Part shown: one piece after another, positions 1 to 9,700 of the stretch
Layout: each line of letters begins with the position of its first letter
Numbering within the stretch: the stretch's first letter is position 1
Source of the DNA: Subdoligranulum sp. CAG:314
GTDB lineage: Bacteria > Bacillota > Clostridia > Christensenellales > CAG-314
NCBI GenBank assembly: GCA_000437915.1
Contig: FR901000.1
Location: 119,083 to 183,082, forward strand
Direction: 5' to 3'
Length of the DNA stretch: 64,000 nt
Notes under the pieces: generated by a model
What the model was told of the DNA's origin: nothing
The model's input: the letters and a program-made list of their open reading frames with translations, nothing else
The model's database searches: none
Position numbers and translations under genes: made by a program

Positions 1-148
1 GTTCCCTTTGCGCGGCGGCGTAAAGTCTGTTTTGTTCCGCCTTGCCCTCAAAAACGGGCATATTAAGAAAATTCTGTTCCGCAAGACAGGACAGCCGAAG
101 TTCAATGTCGCTTTGACCGACGCGACGGCGTGACATTGTTTTTCTCAT
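1..148 (-). CDS. Partial CDS, unknown protein (N-terminal 49 residues)
   Basis: An open frame starts at an ATG at 148-146 and runs off the left edge. A G-rich Shine-Dalgarno (AAAAGGGGG) lies about 10 bases upstream on the minus strand. The visible peptide starts MRKTMSRRRVGQSDIELRLS; a second in-frame ATG lies four codons later. The start is basic and hydrophilic, with no signal peptide or membrane segment. A TATAAT-like element sits at 186-191. I do not recognise the family. It is the next gene on the same strand as the sigma factor ending at 319, but 170 bases separate them, so co-transcription is uncertain. The call rests on RBS quality, and only about 150 bases are visible. Confidence 0.5.
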   Translation of the reverse strand, partial: MRKTMSRRRVGQSDIELRLSCLAEQNFLNMPVFEGKAEQNRLYAAAQRE

Positions 149-318
149 ACTCGAAAACCCCCTTTTCAAGTAAAATTGTGTATTTATTATACATTCAAAC
201 AAAAGATACGCGGCAGACTGACCAATTTTCGCAATGTACAATCAATAAATTTAATTATTTGTGCAAATTCAACAATTTTCGTCAATCCTTTCTTGCCGTT
301 TGCGCGTTTCCCGAAAAA

Positions 319-831
319 CTAACCGAGTCTGTCTTTGAGCTTTTCCACTATCTTTTTCACCCTGCGTTTTAGCACGCTGTCCGGCACGCCGTAAACCGCC
401 GACAGGGTTTTAAACGTCAGGTCGGCTTCGTATTTCAAGGCAAAAAGCTCTCTTTCTTTTTCGTCGAGGCAGGACAGGGCGCGACGCATATCGAGTTCTT
501 CCTCCGAAAGCAGGCTGCGTCCTCCCGTTCTGACCAGGCGGGTGTCGGTTGCCACCTCGAACCTGCTTTTGTTAAGCTCATTCAGCGCAAGATTGCGGGC
601 GACGGTAAAAATCCAGCCGAAGCAATTGGAAAAATTTTTTATCGGGCGGCTGTAAAGACAGAGAAAAACATTGTGCACGATGTCGTCCGATGCGTCGGCG
701 TTTCCCGTGTAACCGTTGACGAATTTGAGGAGCGGGAGTTTGAGCAGAGAATAAAGTCTGTCGAAGGCGGTTTCGTCCCCTTCTTTGAGGCGCATGACAA
801 GGCGGTTGACTTCTTTTTTGTCGATATTCAT
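319..831 (-). CDS. ECF-type RNA polymerase sigma factor
   Basis: The 170-residue protein has the two-domain layout of extracytoplasmic-function sigma factors. Region 2 (about residues 12-85) holds the DDIVHNVFLCLYSRP and FGWIFTVARNLALNELNK motifs that bind core polymerase and the -10 element. Region 4 (about 110-170) holds a helix-turn-helix around LTFKTLSAVYGVPDSVLKRRVKK. Family proteins direct RNA polymerase to dedicated promoters, usually in stress or envelope responses. No anti-sigma gene follows it. It is transcribed divergently from a second ECF sigma gene at 1114. A plausible vegetative promoter (TTGCAT, 17 bases, TATCAT) lies at 918-946 on the minus strand. The family call is firm; its regulon is unknown. 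Confidence 0.88.
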   Translation of the reverse strand: MNIDKKEVNRLVMRLKEGDETAFDRLYSLLKLPLLKFVNGYTGNADASDDIVHNVFLCLYSRPIKNFSNCFGWIFTVARNLALNELNKSRFEVATDTRLVRTGGRSLLSEEELDMRRALSCLDEKERELFALKYEADLTFKTLSAVYGVPDSVLKRRVKKIVEKLKDRLG

Positions 832-917
832 AAAAAATAATCGGGTTCTCCCCTGAAAAAGTTAAAAAATATAAAATAAAAAGAAAAAAAGTTGCTTTAA
901 TACAAATCAGCTTTGAT

Positions 918-946
918 ATGATAGCAAATTTTTCCGTCCAATGCAA
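918..946 (-). promoter_or_regulatory. Sigma-70-type promoter for the ECF sigma gene at 319-831
   Basis: On the minus strand, TTGCAT (946-941), a 17-base spacer and TATCAT (923-918) precede the gene by about 90 bases. The match to consensus is moderate. Confidence 0.45.
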
Positions 947-1034
947 GCATATTTGTAAAATATGTCATATTTGAACAAAAACCGATTTCCCAAATGTCCT
1001 AAAACACAAATTTCCCCCGATTCACACCCTTTTA

Positions 1035-1063
1035 TTGACAATCGCCGTAAAAAACTATACAAT
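1035..1063 (+). promoter_or_regulatory. Sigma-70-type promoter for the ECF sigma / anti-sigma pair
   Basis: A perfect TTGACA (1035-1040), a 17-base spacer and TACAAT (1058-1063) lie 50 bases before the ATG at 1114. The gene therefore seems to have a housekeeping promoter, whether or not it also autoregulates. Confidence 0.7.
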
Positions 1064-1113
1064 ATAAACGCTGACAAGAATTTGACAATAAAACGGCAGG
1101 CAAAGGGGCAGGA

Positions 1114-1698
1114 ATGGAAAGCGAGACATTGAACGCGGAAATAGACAGATTGCTTTTCAGGATAAAAGCAGGCGACGCCGACGCTTTTTGCAGCTTTGTG
1201 GACGCAACCAAAAGACCGTTGGCATTGAGCGCGTTGGCTTATCTCAAAAATGCAGACGACATCGAGGACGCACTGCAAGAAACCTATATTTCGATACTTG
1301 TCCACATAGACGGATACTGCTCGGCTCAAAATCCTATGGGTTGGGTTTACAAAATTTTCAAAAACAAATGTCTGTCCATTTTGCGAAACAGGCGCAGCGA
1401 CCTGCCGTTGGACTTTGCCGCGGACATAGGAGCCGCTTTCTGCTTTGAACACACGGACAATATGCTGCTTGTTCAAACGCTGATGAACAATCTCACTCAA
1501 AAAGAAATCAAGGTTGTTTCCATGAAACTTTGGTTGGATATGACCTTTGAGGAAATCGCGTCCGCCGCGCGCATATCCAAAGCGGCGGCGCACAGAACAT
1601 ACGCGCGGGCGCTGAAAAAGTTGGAGGGCAGCCGTTCTTTCAAAGAAAGTCTCTGCGCCGCGTCAAAAACGCTTAGCTACGGAGGGGAACAAACATGA
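1114..1698 (+). CDS. ECF-type RNA polymerase sigma factor
   Basis: A 194-residue sigma factor. Region 2 lies at about residues 12-90, with DDIEDALQETYISILVHID and the PMGWVYKIFKNKCLSILRNR segment. Region 4 lies at about 125-175, with LTQKEIKVVSMKLWLDMTFE and the helix-turn-helix IASAARISKAAAHRTYARAL. AAGGGGCAGGA precedes the ATG. Its last codons overlap the following membrane protein gene (stop at 1698, next ATG at 1695), the classic sigma / anti-sigma arrangement. It differs clearly from the divergent sigma factor at 319-831, so they are not a recent duplication. I infer that it is held inactive at the membrane by the product of the next gene. Confidence 0.88.
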   Translation: MESETLNAEIDRLLFRIKAGDADAFCSFVDATKRPLALSALAYLKNADDIEDALQETYISILVHIDGYCSAQNPMGWVYKIFKNKCLSILRNRRSDLPLDFAADIGAAFCFEHTDNMLLVQTLMNNLTQKEIKVVSMKLWLDMTFEEIASAARISKAAAHRTYARALKKLEGSRSFKESLCAASKTLSYGGEQT

Positions 1699-2366
1699 AA
1701 AATATTTTTGAAACGCGCACGAAAACGGAAAAAGCGCTGTCCGAACTGCCGCAAGACGTACAGCCCTTCAAGGACACGGACTTTGCAAAAAACGCGCTCT
1801 CGCGGCGGCAGTCCGCCGAAAGAGCCTGTTCGCTGCGTCGCAAACGCCGTCTGTGCGCGGCGCTTTCCCTTGCGGTGTGCCTGATTGTCGCAGCCGCCGC
1901 AATGGTTTCGGTTCTGTTGCTGAAAGACAGCGCGGGCTACAACGGCAACGGCGATTACGAATCTAAAACAGTTTTCGATTTCGGATTTCAAGACTACAAC
2001 GGGCTGTACGGGACGGATTTCCCCGTTTTGCCCCCGGATGTCGGCGGCTCCCGCACGTTTCAGACAATAACACGAACAAAAAACCGAAAGGTTGTCCTGC
2101 TTTGCGAAACGGCAACCGAACAAAGCCTGACGGTTCAGCTTTACGTAGCGACGGAAGAAAGCTCGCACTCCGACGCTCTTGACGCGCTTTTCCCCGACGG
2201 CTGCCTTGAAGAAACGTTCGACGGAGTGTCGGTGGAATATTTCGGGGAAACGGCTTTGCCTCTGACCGCCGCCCGATTCCGCATCAACCGAGACGACGTT
2301 TTCCTCGTCGTGCGGCAAAGCGACAGCTTGGAGCTGCTTTTCAATATTTTAAAAGAAATAATATAA
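1695..2366 (+). CDS. Putative anti-sigma factor, single-pass membrane protein
   Basis: A 223-residue protein with a basic cytoplasmic N-terminus (about residues 1-53), one hydrophobic segment (LCAALSLAVCLIVAAAAMVS, about 54-75) and an outside domain of about 145 residues. Its ATG overlaps the end of the sigma gene by four bases (ATGA), so the two are translationally coupled. That position and topology are typical of anti-sigma factors that tether an ECF sigma until an envelope signal releases it. I see no zinc-binding HxxxCxxC motif, so it is not a classic ZAS-type anti-sigma. The outer domain is not recognised. The role is inferred from context only. Confidence 0.6.
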   Translation: MKNIFETRTKTEKALSELPQDVQPFKDTDFAKNALSRRQSAERACSLRRKRRLCAALSLAVCLIVAAAAMVSVLLLKDSAGYNGNGDYESKTVFDFGFQDYNGLYGTDFPVLPPDVGGSRTFQTITRTKNRKVVLLCETATEQSLTVQLYVATEESSHSDALDALFPDGCLEETFDGVSVEYFGETALPLTAARFRINRDDVFLVVRQSDSLELLFNILKEII

Positions 2367-2394
2367 AAAAGGAGTCTAAAAGACTCCTTTTTTT
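2364..2394. terminator. Bidirectional intrinsic terminator (copy 1 of a 31-bp repeat)
   Basis: A GGAGTCT/AGACTCC stem with an AAA loop is flanked by A6 and T8, so it works on both strands between the convergent anti-sigma and marR genes. The same 31 bases recur at 6588-6618. Confidence 0.9.
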
Positions 2395-2400
2395 TGTCAA

Positions 2401-2916
2401 TCAAAGTCTTTTGAGGTAAGACGCGGCTTTTTTCAGCGTTTCGAGCAAATCCAACCGCTCCGCGTCGTCAAGCTTGTCTCTAACCTTGTCGCGCATATTC
2501 TTGACGAACACGCCCTCCTCCTCGTCTATCAACGCATATCCTTTTGCGGTAAGCTCCACGTAAACCTGCTTGCGGTTGTTCTCCTGCTGAAAACGTCTTG
2601 CAAGCCCCTGTTTTACGAGATAATCCACAAGCCTTGTCATATTGCCCCTGTCGTAGTTTACGTTGTCGGCAAGCTCCGACATGCTTTTGGGACCGCTGCG
2701 CGCAAGCAAAAAAACCGTGTTGCGCTGCGAAGAACCGCCCAGATTGTAGCGGTCGAGAGGCTTGACGCGGACGTTTTCCTTGTCAAAAACCAATCTTTTG
2801 TTGTAAACGGCGATAAACTCCGAAAAAGCGCTGCCCAAGCTTTCAAAAAATTCGTCGCTGTCCGTGTCCTTTGCCGTCTTGACCTCGGCATACTCTTTGC
2901 CTGCTTCTTCAACCAT
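2401..2916 (-). CDS. MarR family transcriptional regulator
   Basis: A 171-residue winged-helix regulator. The DNA-binding part is about residues 60-130: SQRNTVFLLARSGPKSMSEL, then ADNVNYDRGNMTRLVDYLVK as recognition helix region, then the wing GLARRFQQENNRKQVYVELT. N- and C-terminal helices would form the dimer interface. MarR proteins are dimeric repressors that often respond to small aromatic or oxidative ligands and act on divergent genes. Here the divergent gene is the giant lipoprotein at 3097. Two inverted repeats sit in the shared 180-base intergenic region, one over this gene's own promoter. Control of its own gene and the neighbour is inferred. The ligand is unknown. Confidence 0.9.
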   Translation of the reverse strand: MVEEAGKEYAEVKTAKDTDSDEFFESLGSAFSEFIAVYNKRLVFDKENVRVKPLDRYNLGGSSQRNTVFLLARSGPKSMSELADNVNYDRGNMTRLVDYLVKQGLARRFQQENNRKQVYVELTAKGYALIDEEEGVFVKNMRDKVRDKLDDAERLDLLETLKKAASYLKRL

Positions 2917-2962
2917 ATATTTCCACCCCGAAAAATTTCCTTTTATGTTAAAATATCAATAC

Positions 2963-2997
2963 TTTCACATGATACAAAAAAATTGTGAAAAAATCAA
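2963..2997 (-). promoter_or_regulatory. marR promoter with overlapping inverted repeat
   Basis: On the minus strand TTGATT (2997-2992), 17 bases and TATCAT (2974-2969) form a promoter. The inverted repeat TTTCACA (2963-2969) / TGTGAAA (2984-2990) overlaps its -10 and spacer, a plausible autoregulatory operator. Confidence 0.45.
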
Positions 2998-3007
2998 CTG
3001 TTTTTTA

Positions 3008-3062
3008 TTGACATAATCCGACAAAGATGTTAAAATCGGTACAATGATTGTATTTTACAATC
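3008..3062 (+). promoter_or_regulatory. Promoter and candidate MarR operator for the lipoprotein gene
   Basis: TTGACA (3008-3013), a 17-base spacer and TAAAAT (3031-3036) form a strong promoter. Just after the -10, at the expected start site, lies the perfect palindrome GATTGTA-TTT-TACAATC (3046-3062). Bound there, the divergent MarR protein would block transcription; this is inferred from position. Confidence 0.6.
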
Positions 3063-3096
3063 AAAAATTTTAATCCATAGGAGGTAACAACGGATT

Positions 3097-6000
3097 ATGA
3101 AACAAAGAACACTCAAACTTGCGGCGCTTGTTTTCGCGCTGCTCGCGCTCGTCTGCCTTGCCGCGGCTTGCGGAAAGGTCACGCACGAGGTGGTTTTCGA
3201 CGCGGACGGCGGCTCCGCCGTGGTCGGGATAACCGTCGCGGACGGTCAAGCCATAGGCAACGCTCCGCACTCGGAAAAAGAGGGCTGCAAGCTCAAAGGC
3301 TGGTCCGCCGACGGCGGAGAAACGCTCTTCGACTTCTCCACGCCCGTAACACGTCCGATGACTCTCAAAGCGGTGTGGGAAAACGTCGCCTCCCAAACGC
3401 CGCAACAGCCCGTGACCGTCACCTTCGAGGACGACGGCAAGGTCATAGCACAAGTGACAATCGAAAAAGGCGGCAAGGTTTTTGCCCCCGACTACTCCAA
3501 GGAGGGCTTTGAGCTTGTGTGGAAAAACGGCGGCGAGACGTTTGCTTTCGACACGGCAATCGACTCCGACTTGAATCTCGTTGCCGAGTTTTCCCCCGTC
3601 ATGCTCAGCGTCACCGTGCAGGACGCGGACGGACTGCGCCTTGACGAGGTCGAGGTCGCCTACGGACAGGCGGCGGACATTCAGCTCGAACCCACTCACT
3701 GGGCTTATCCCGAAATTTTCACCTTTTCGGGTTGGGACAAGCCCGTTGACTGCGTAAAGGAAAACATGACGGTAACGGCGGTTTACGACTACAAATCGCT
3801 TCCCGAAAGCCTGTTTTACTTCAATCTCCTCGACGACGGCACCTACGAAATAGCCGTCAAACGCACGCTTGACTTCCGCTACATGAACCTTGACGGCGAT
3901 TGGGGCGTGCCCGCGACCTTCAACAACAAACCCGTGTCGAAAATCGCCTCCTACGGCTTGTCGTCGCTTTACAAGGGCTTTAAGGACATAGACCTCCTCT
4001 ACATACCCGAATCGGTAAAAATCGTGGACGCTTACGCCTTTGACGGTTTGGACATCCCCCGCGTGGACTTTGCGGGCTTGGAGCAAATTTGGGCTATGGC
4101 TTTTTTCAACTGCGCGTTTGAGCTGAACCTCCCCGCTTCTCTCTGCGAAATAGAGCCTTACGCCTTTTTCCAGTTCGGTCTCATCAATCGGCTGAACAGC
4201 CAAAACGACCGCTCCGTCAATCTTTCCTCCGATTGCGAAAGCTTTTTCATGAGCGGGCTTGCCCTTTACTCCTCCGACGGCAGCGAGCTTGTGTATATAG
4301 ATTACTTGAACCGCACTTCCGAAAACGCGGAGCTTGTAGTGCCCGACACGGTAAAAACCGTCTATCCCGCGCTGCTTTGGCAGGCATGGGGAATAGACTC
4401 CATCGTCTTTGAGGGGGACGTAGAAACCATCGGTTCGGGTTTTTTGTACAGTAACTCTATTCAATCCGTCACGTTCAACGGCAATGTAGAACGCATAGAG
4501 GGCGCGGAGGCGACCTACGAGCTGAAAGGAGCAATAACCCGCGACCACGCCTCCCAACTCAAAGCGGGCGCTTTTCAGCAATGCAGTCGGCTCGGTTACT
4601 CCGCCGATTTTACGCTGCCCCGCGGACTGAAATATATAGGCGACTTCGCATTTTTTGAAACAGAGCTGAAAGAAGTCAGGCTTGACGGAGTCCAATACGT
4701 CGGAGAAGGCGCTTTCTATTGCCAATATTATGACAAATTCGATACCGTCGTCGTGACGAACAGCGACAAATATTACAGCTACTTAGACCGCGCTTTGATA
4801 GAAAAAGGCACGGGCCCCCTTTTCAACGGCAAAGCGGGAGACACGTTTGTCCTTTACGCTCCCATTGTCGCAGAATACAACTTCAATAACGACGACTTTG
4901 ACCCGGAAAACGCAGAGCAGTTTTTGACCGAAACATACACGGTGCCTCAGGGTGTGACGGCGTTCCGCCCGTTCGCATTCAATGACGTTTACGACATCAA
5001 GACTCTTGTAATCCCCGAGGGAGTGGTTTCCCTGCCGGCGGGCGTTGTCTTATCCGATTCCGTTTTTCAGGTATATGACCACGGTACATTCACCGAATAT
5101 TATTTTGGAATAAGTCAAATAAGTTTGCCCTCCACTCTCAAAGAAATCAACTCCGAGTTGAATTGGGAAAACGCTCTTGCAAACGAATCTTACCCCGCGT
5201 TGACTCTCGGCGAAAACTTCACGGGCTTTGTCTGGCCCAACGGCTGCAATCTCAAAAAAATCGAGTATTACTCCATCCACACTAGACAAACGGAGGTGGA
5301 GCTGCCCGCAACCGTCACGGATTACTCCGCGTCGGGCTACGGCAACATGTATCTTGAAAACATAACGGTAGAAGAGGGCAACGGACGCTATCTTTCCTTC
5401 GGAGGTTGGCTGTACGAAAAAATCGGCGGCAACGAGCTGAGGCTCGTGCACATCCCCCGCGCTTCCGCAAACGCCGACGGAAAGCTGATTTTCCCCGACA
5501 CGGGAGAATATATTCTTACTGAAATAGCCTCCCAAGCAGCATATGGCATTATTCCAAATTATTCCGAAGAAGGCGAAGTTATTTTTGACGGAATAACGGA
5601 AATCGAGTTTCCCGACACGGTGCGCGTGATTTGTGACCTCGCGTTTAACGGCTGCTCGACTATCAAGAGCGTGACGTTCCCCGCGGGAATAGAATATATC
5701 GGCACAAGGGCGTTTGCTCCGGCTCTCAATATCCAATCGATAACCTTCAACGGCATTTTGCCTCCGAAAATGGGCGAAAACGTCTTTTCAAATCCTTTCG
5801 GAGAGCCTCTTGCCAACGCAACAATACACATACCCAACGGCACTTACGCCTGTTGGTCGGCGTTTTTGGCAGAGTACGGAAAGCTGTACGGCATAAACTA
5901 CTTCAAAGCGTTGGAAACGCCGCAAAGCTTCACCTACAATTTTGAAAGCAACGGCGGCACGGAGGTTGAAAGCGTGCAAAGCTACGACCTTTGGAGCCTC

Positions 6001-6567
6001 CCCTACACAGAGTGGGCGGGCGAAGGCGAAAGGTTTTTCCAAGGCTGGTTCACAAAGGACGGCAGCGTGGACGGAGATTGGGGCGAAAGAGTTTTCGGCG
6101 CGCCGTATGTAGGAAAAGCGGACAGTCTCGGCGTTGTCACGCTGTATGCAAGATTCGGCGAGGACAGATACGAGGACGGTTCGGACGTGCCTTTCGCTTT
6201 CGTCGTATCCGAAACGACGAGAAAGCTGACCTTGAACGCTTGGACGACGACGTTCTTTGAGTTTACGCCCGAAAGGGACGGACTTTATCTCATGAAGATG
6301 AATTTCGACCACGTGGCTTACTCCGACTCCGGCTTCGGGACGTTCGACAAGGCTACAAACACGGTAAACGGATTTTGGTACACGACGGTTTACGACGAAA
6401 ATTGGAACGTTTTGTATCTCGGATTCGAGTGCAAGGCGGGACAAACGTATTACATCTTTTACGAATTTTCGGAGCAGAACGTTTACACGGGCGAAATTGA
6501 AGTGCCTCTTGCGGAATATGAATTTACCGTCGAGTGGCAGGGAGAAATACCCGCACAGCAGGCGTGA
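3097..6567 (+). CDS. Giant surface lipoprotein with InlB-type and BspA-like leucine-rich repeats
   Basis: The 1156-residue protein starts with a lipoprotein signal peptide ending in LAAAC (acylated Cys about residue 25). Listeria/Bacteroides-type repeats follow at about 30-230 (FDADGG, GWSADGG and LKAVWE hallmarks). A long BspA-like LRR_5 region spans about 235-930, with units such as LKYIGDFAFFETELKEVRL. Near 945-1025 is another InlB-like unit with the phrase KDGSVDGDWG. The last 130 residues look like a beta-sandwich resembling pre-peptidase C-terminal domains. It should sit on the outer face of the cell membrane. Family members are implicated in adhesion and ligand binding. GGAGG lies 7 bases or so before the ATG. 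The C-terminal modules are shared with the lipoprotein at 48813-52349. Confidence 0.9.
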   Translation: MKQRTLKLAALVFALLALVCLAAACGKVTHEVVFDADGGSAVVGITVADGQAIGNAPHSEKEGCKLKGWSADGGETLFDFSTPVTRPMTLKAVWENVASQTPQQPVTVTFEDDGKVIAQVTIEKGGKVFAPDYSKEGFELVWKNGGETFAFDTAIDSDLNLVAEFSPVMLSVTVQDADGLRLDEVEVAYGQAADIQLEPTHWAYPEIFTFSGWDKPVDCVKENMTVTAVYDYKSLPESLFYFNLLDDGTYEIAVKRTLDFRYMNLDGDWGVPATFNNKPVSKIASYGLSSLYKGFKDIDLLYIPESVKIVDAYAFDGLDIPRVDFAGLEQIWAMAFFNCAFELNLPASLCEIEPYAFFQFGLINRLNSQNDRSVNLSSDCESFFMSGLALYSSDGSELVYIDYLNRTSENAELVVPDTVKTVYPALLWQAWGIDSIVFEGDVETIGSGFLYSNSIQSVTFNGNVERIEGAEATYELKGAITRDHASQLKAGAFQQCSRLGYSADFTLPRGLKYIGDFAFFETELKEVRLDGVQYVGEGAFYCQYYDKFDTVVVTNSDKYYSYLDRALIEKGTGPLFNGKAGDTFVLYAPIVAEYNFNNDDFDPENAEQFLTETYTVPQGVTAFRPFAFNDVYDIKTLVIPEGVVSLPAGVVLSDSVFQVYDHGTFTEYYFGISQISLPSTLKEINSELNWENALANESYPALTLGENFTGFVWPNGCNLKKIEYYSIHTRQTEVELPATVTDYSASGYGNMYLENITVEEGNGRYLSFGGWLYEKIGGNELRLVHIPRASANADGKLIFPDTGEYILTEIASQAAYGIIPNYSEEGEVIFDGITEIEFPDTVRVICDLAFNGCSTIKSVTFPAGIEYIGTRAFAPALNIQSITFNGILPPKMGENVFSNPFGEPLANATIHIPNGTYACWSAFLAEYGKLYGINYFKALETPQSFTYNFESNGGTEVESVQSYDLWSLPYTEWAGEGERFFQGWFTKDGSVDGDWGERVFGAPYVGKADSLGVVTLYARFGEDRYEDGSDVPFAFVVSETTRKLTLNAWTTTFFEFTPERDGLYLMKMNFDHVAYSDSGFGTFDKATNTVNGFWYTTVYDENWNVLYLGFECKAGQTYYIFYEFSEQNVYTGEIEVPLAEYEFTVEWQGEIPAQQA

Positions 6568-6587
6568 CGGCAAAATTCTAATTGATT

Positions 6588-6618
6588 TAAAAAAGGAGTC
6601 TAAAAGACTCCTTTTTTT
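6588..6618. terminator. Intrinsic terminator (copy 2 of a 31-bp repeat)
   Basis: Exact copy of the hairpin at 2364-2394: GGAGTCT-AAA-AGACTCC flanked by A6 and T7. It ends the lipoprotein transcript from 3097. Confidence 0.9.
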
Positions 6619-6740
6619 ATGCAAAGCAAGCAGCGCACTCAATTTGTTTTTGCTGCCCGAACATGCCGACGACGAGTAAAGCCAAACACCGACTAAAACC
6701 CGCAGTCCCTGACGGACAATTTTTTTTTAAACTTTAATGC

Positions 6741-6768
6741 AAAAGGGGACGCAAATGCGTCCCCTTTT
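6741..6768. terminator. Bidirectional intrinsic terminator
   Basis: A 12-bp stem (AAAAGGGGACGC / GCGTCCCCTTTT) with an AAAT loop sits directly after the minus-strand lipoprotein stop at 6780 and faces the plus-strand terminator at 6588. Confidence 0.8.
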
Positions 6769-6779
6769 GCCTAGACAAA

Positions 6780-9700
6780 TCAACTTTCGTTTATCACTAC
6801 GTTTGCCGTAAAGGTGAAAGGAAACATCTCGGCGGGCAAATCGATTTCAAGCCAACCGAAATAGGTGTGCCCCTCTTTGACCGTTCTGTTGCTCCTGCTC
6901 ACCAGATTTTCCATGCTTTCGTCGGAGAACAGCATAACCCATACTCTGTACTCCGCGCCCGCGGCTTCCAGCTCGGCGGAGATAAGCGGCACGTCGTTTG
7001 CGTCGGATGCAAGCTTACCCGACGCGGAGGCGGTAAAGCGGAAGTAGTAAATCCCCGACTGCGAAACGGTAACGGTCTTTTGCTCGGAGAAATCCCAACC
7101 CGTTTCGACGCTCAGACCGTCCTGCTTGCGCTCGGTCTCCCAGCGGGCATACAGCGTGACGCCCGTCCCCTCGCCTTCGTACCAAAACGGGAAAGACGCT
7201 TCCTCGCCCCAGACGCCGCCGGACACCGTTCCGTCCGTCAGATACCAGCCCCAGAAGAAGTAACCGTCGCGGGCGGGCACGGGTCTTGTGAGCGCCGCAA
7301 AGCCGTTGACGGAAGCAATCTGACTGCCACCCTTGGAGTCGAACACAAAGTCGTACTTCGGTTGCTTGCTGTCGTCAAGCGCGGCGGCTATTTCCGGAGC
7401 GATGGCGTAAAGCGCGTCGAAATAGTTTCTGAATCTGCCTTCGGGGCAAACGATGGTCACGTCGGAATAGAACCGCGCGGGCACCCATTCGTCGGGGTTT
7501 TCGCTCTCGGGCTGATATTTGAACCAATTGTTCTCTCCGTAGTCATCGGCGACGGCGGGCATTTCCCCGCTCAAAAATACGAGCTTTTCAAGCGCGGTAT
7601 TGCCGAAAAACGCCGACACCCCTATGTTTGTCAAAGTCGCGGGCAAAGTGATTGTCTTCAACGTCGCAATACTCGCAAAGCAGCTTGCCCCGACCGAAAC
7701 GCAGGCGCTGTCGTCGGCAAAGGCAATGCTTGTGAGTTCCGCGTTGCGCAAAAACGCCACGTCCGCCACATATACCACGCTTGCCGGCACCGTGTAGGTC
7801 AAGCCCTGCTTTGCCGCAGGATACATCAAAAGAACCTGCTTGTTTTTGTCGAAGAGCACGCCGTCCTCGGAGGAAAGCGTAGGATGCCCTTCCGCCACGT
7901 TGAACTCTTGGAGACTCCAACAGTAGAAAAAGCAATTGTTTCCGAGTCTCATGTTTTCCCCTATGTCGAAGCTCGTAAGTTTGGTGCCTGAAAACATACT
8001 GTCGCCCACCTCCGTCAGGCCTTGGTAGTTTTCAAGAACGGTGAGCTTTTCGCAGGCGTAGACGGCAGGGGAAGCGGACCATATTTCACCTCTCGCCCAA
8101 ACGGGTATTCCGTCAAACTCGGGCAGACCGTCGGACAAAAGCCGTGTTATTTTTGAAGAAAGCGTTATTTTTTCGACATAAGAGCCATAAAAACAGCCTG
8201 CGGGCAGCTCGGTCACGTTGCTTGACGAAAAGTCAACCCACTTTACGTTTGCAAAGGCAAAGGCAAAGGGCACAACCTCCGAAACAGAGGCGGGCACGGC
8301 GTATTTTTCCTCGCCAACCCTCGCAAATTTTATCAGCCTGTCTCCGCCGTCGGCGGCGGCGCCTTTGGCAATCAACGCCTGTCCCACGTCAAAATAAGCG
8401 TTGCTTCCGCCGTCCCGCATAGTAATCACGGGCGTTTTTCCGGAGCCTATAAAATCGTCCGCAATTTTTTCCAGAGTGGAGGGAAGGCTAAGCGATTCAG
8501 GCTCACAAAAACCGCCGAACACCGCGGGACCGATGTATTTCACACCGTCGGGCAGAACGTAATTCTCGGCTCCGCAGCTTTCAAACGCGCCGTAATACAT
8601 GATTTGCTCTTTTTCAAGGGGTGTGAGCCAGGTGTAAAAGTCGTCATTAAATACGTCGGTAAAACCGAATATGTACTCTATGCTGCCGTTTAACGCGACT
8701 GAGTTAAGCTCGGGCGTGTTGTAAAAGGTTCCCACACCCAAAAACTCCAAATCGCAGTTGATTGTTATGCTTTCAAGCAAGTTGTCGTCGCAGAAAAGCC
8801 CCGAGTGGAGATAGGTGATTTCCTCCCCTATCACGACGCTTGCTCCCAGCTTGGAGAAATTCGCCCAATAAAGTCTGTCGCCGCCAAGATTGCTTAGCCA
8901 CTTGCCGTTGTCCTTCATCATGAAATGCCCGTTGCCCTCGGCGACTTGAAGGTTGCCAACGCCCAATTCGTAACAGCGGTAAAAGGTGTTTTCTCCGAAA
9001 TAATTGAGAGAAGCGGGCAGGGTTACGTTTTTCAAAACGTATGCGCTTGCGATTGAAACGGCTTCCAGTCTTTCAAGCCCTTCCTCGATTTCCAGCGTCT
9101 CCATCTGACGGCACTGATATATGCCTATCGGGTTGACGGTGCGGTAGGTCGAGGGTATGTGCAGCTTTGTGAAGCTTTCGTACATTATTGCTTCGCACCC
9201 GATCGTCGTCACAGGCAGATTGTTGAAATAAGCAGGCAAAGCGACCTCGTCGGGAAGCTCGCCGACCACTCCCGTAAGGGTGTAGCCCTTTTTGTCCTCG
9301 TTCAGCTCAAAATCGAAAAGAGAAGGCTCCGTTTCGAGATAAGTGTAAACGGCGTTTAGCGTCATGTCCTCGGTCACGCACTCCAACTCGTCCTCGTAAA
9401 CGTCCCAGCCGCTAAGCTCGTAGCACCAGCTGTAAGTGTGCGGAGCAACTGCGGGGCAGATTACGTCGCTTCCGTAAGGCAAAACCTTTGTGTCAAAAGC
9501 ATAGCCCGTGTCGTCCAAAAACTCCACCGAAACGGTCGCCGTCTCCCAGCGCGCCGAAAAGACCACGTCCTTCAAGGGGCTCTCCGACACGTCGTAGACC
9601 GAGCCTGCGGCGTAAATTTCGCTGCCGTCGCTCCAACCGAGAAATCTGTAACCCACTCTCAGCGGCGCGGACGCGAGAGTTACGTCCCCGTCCTTGGTAA

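Noticed and set aside
3070..4725. Long open frame (about 550 codons) on the minus strand opposite the giant lipoprotein gene
   Set aside because: It is a shadow of the plus-strand gene caused by codon bias; it has no RBS, no domain and no family pattern. The same holds for other long antisense frames, for example at 6867-7991, 17103-18410 and 19720-21447.
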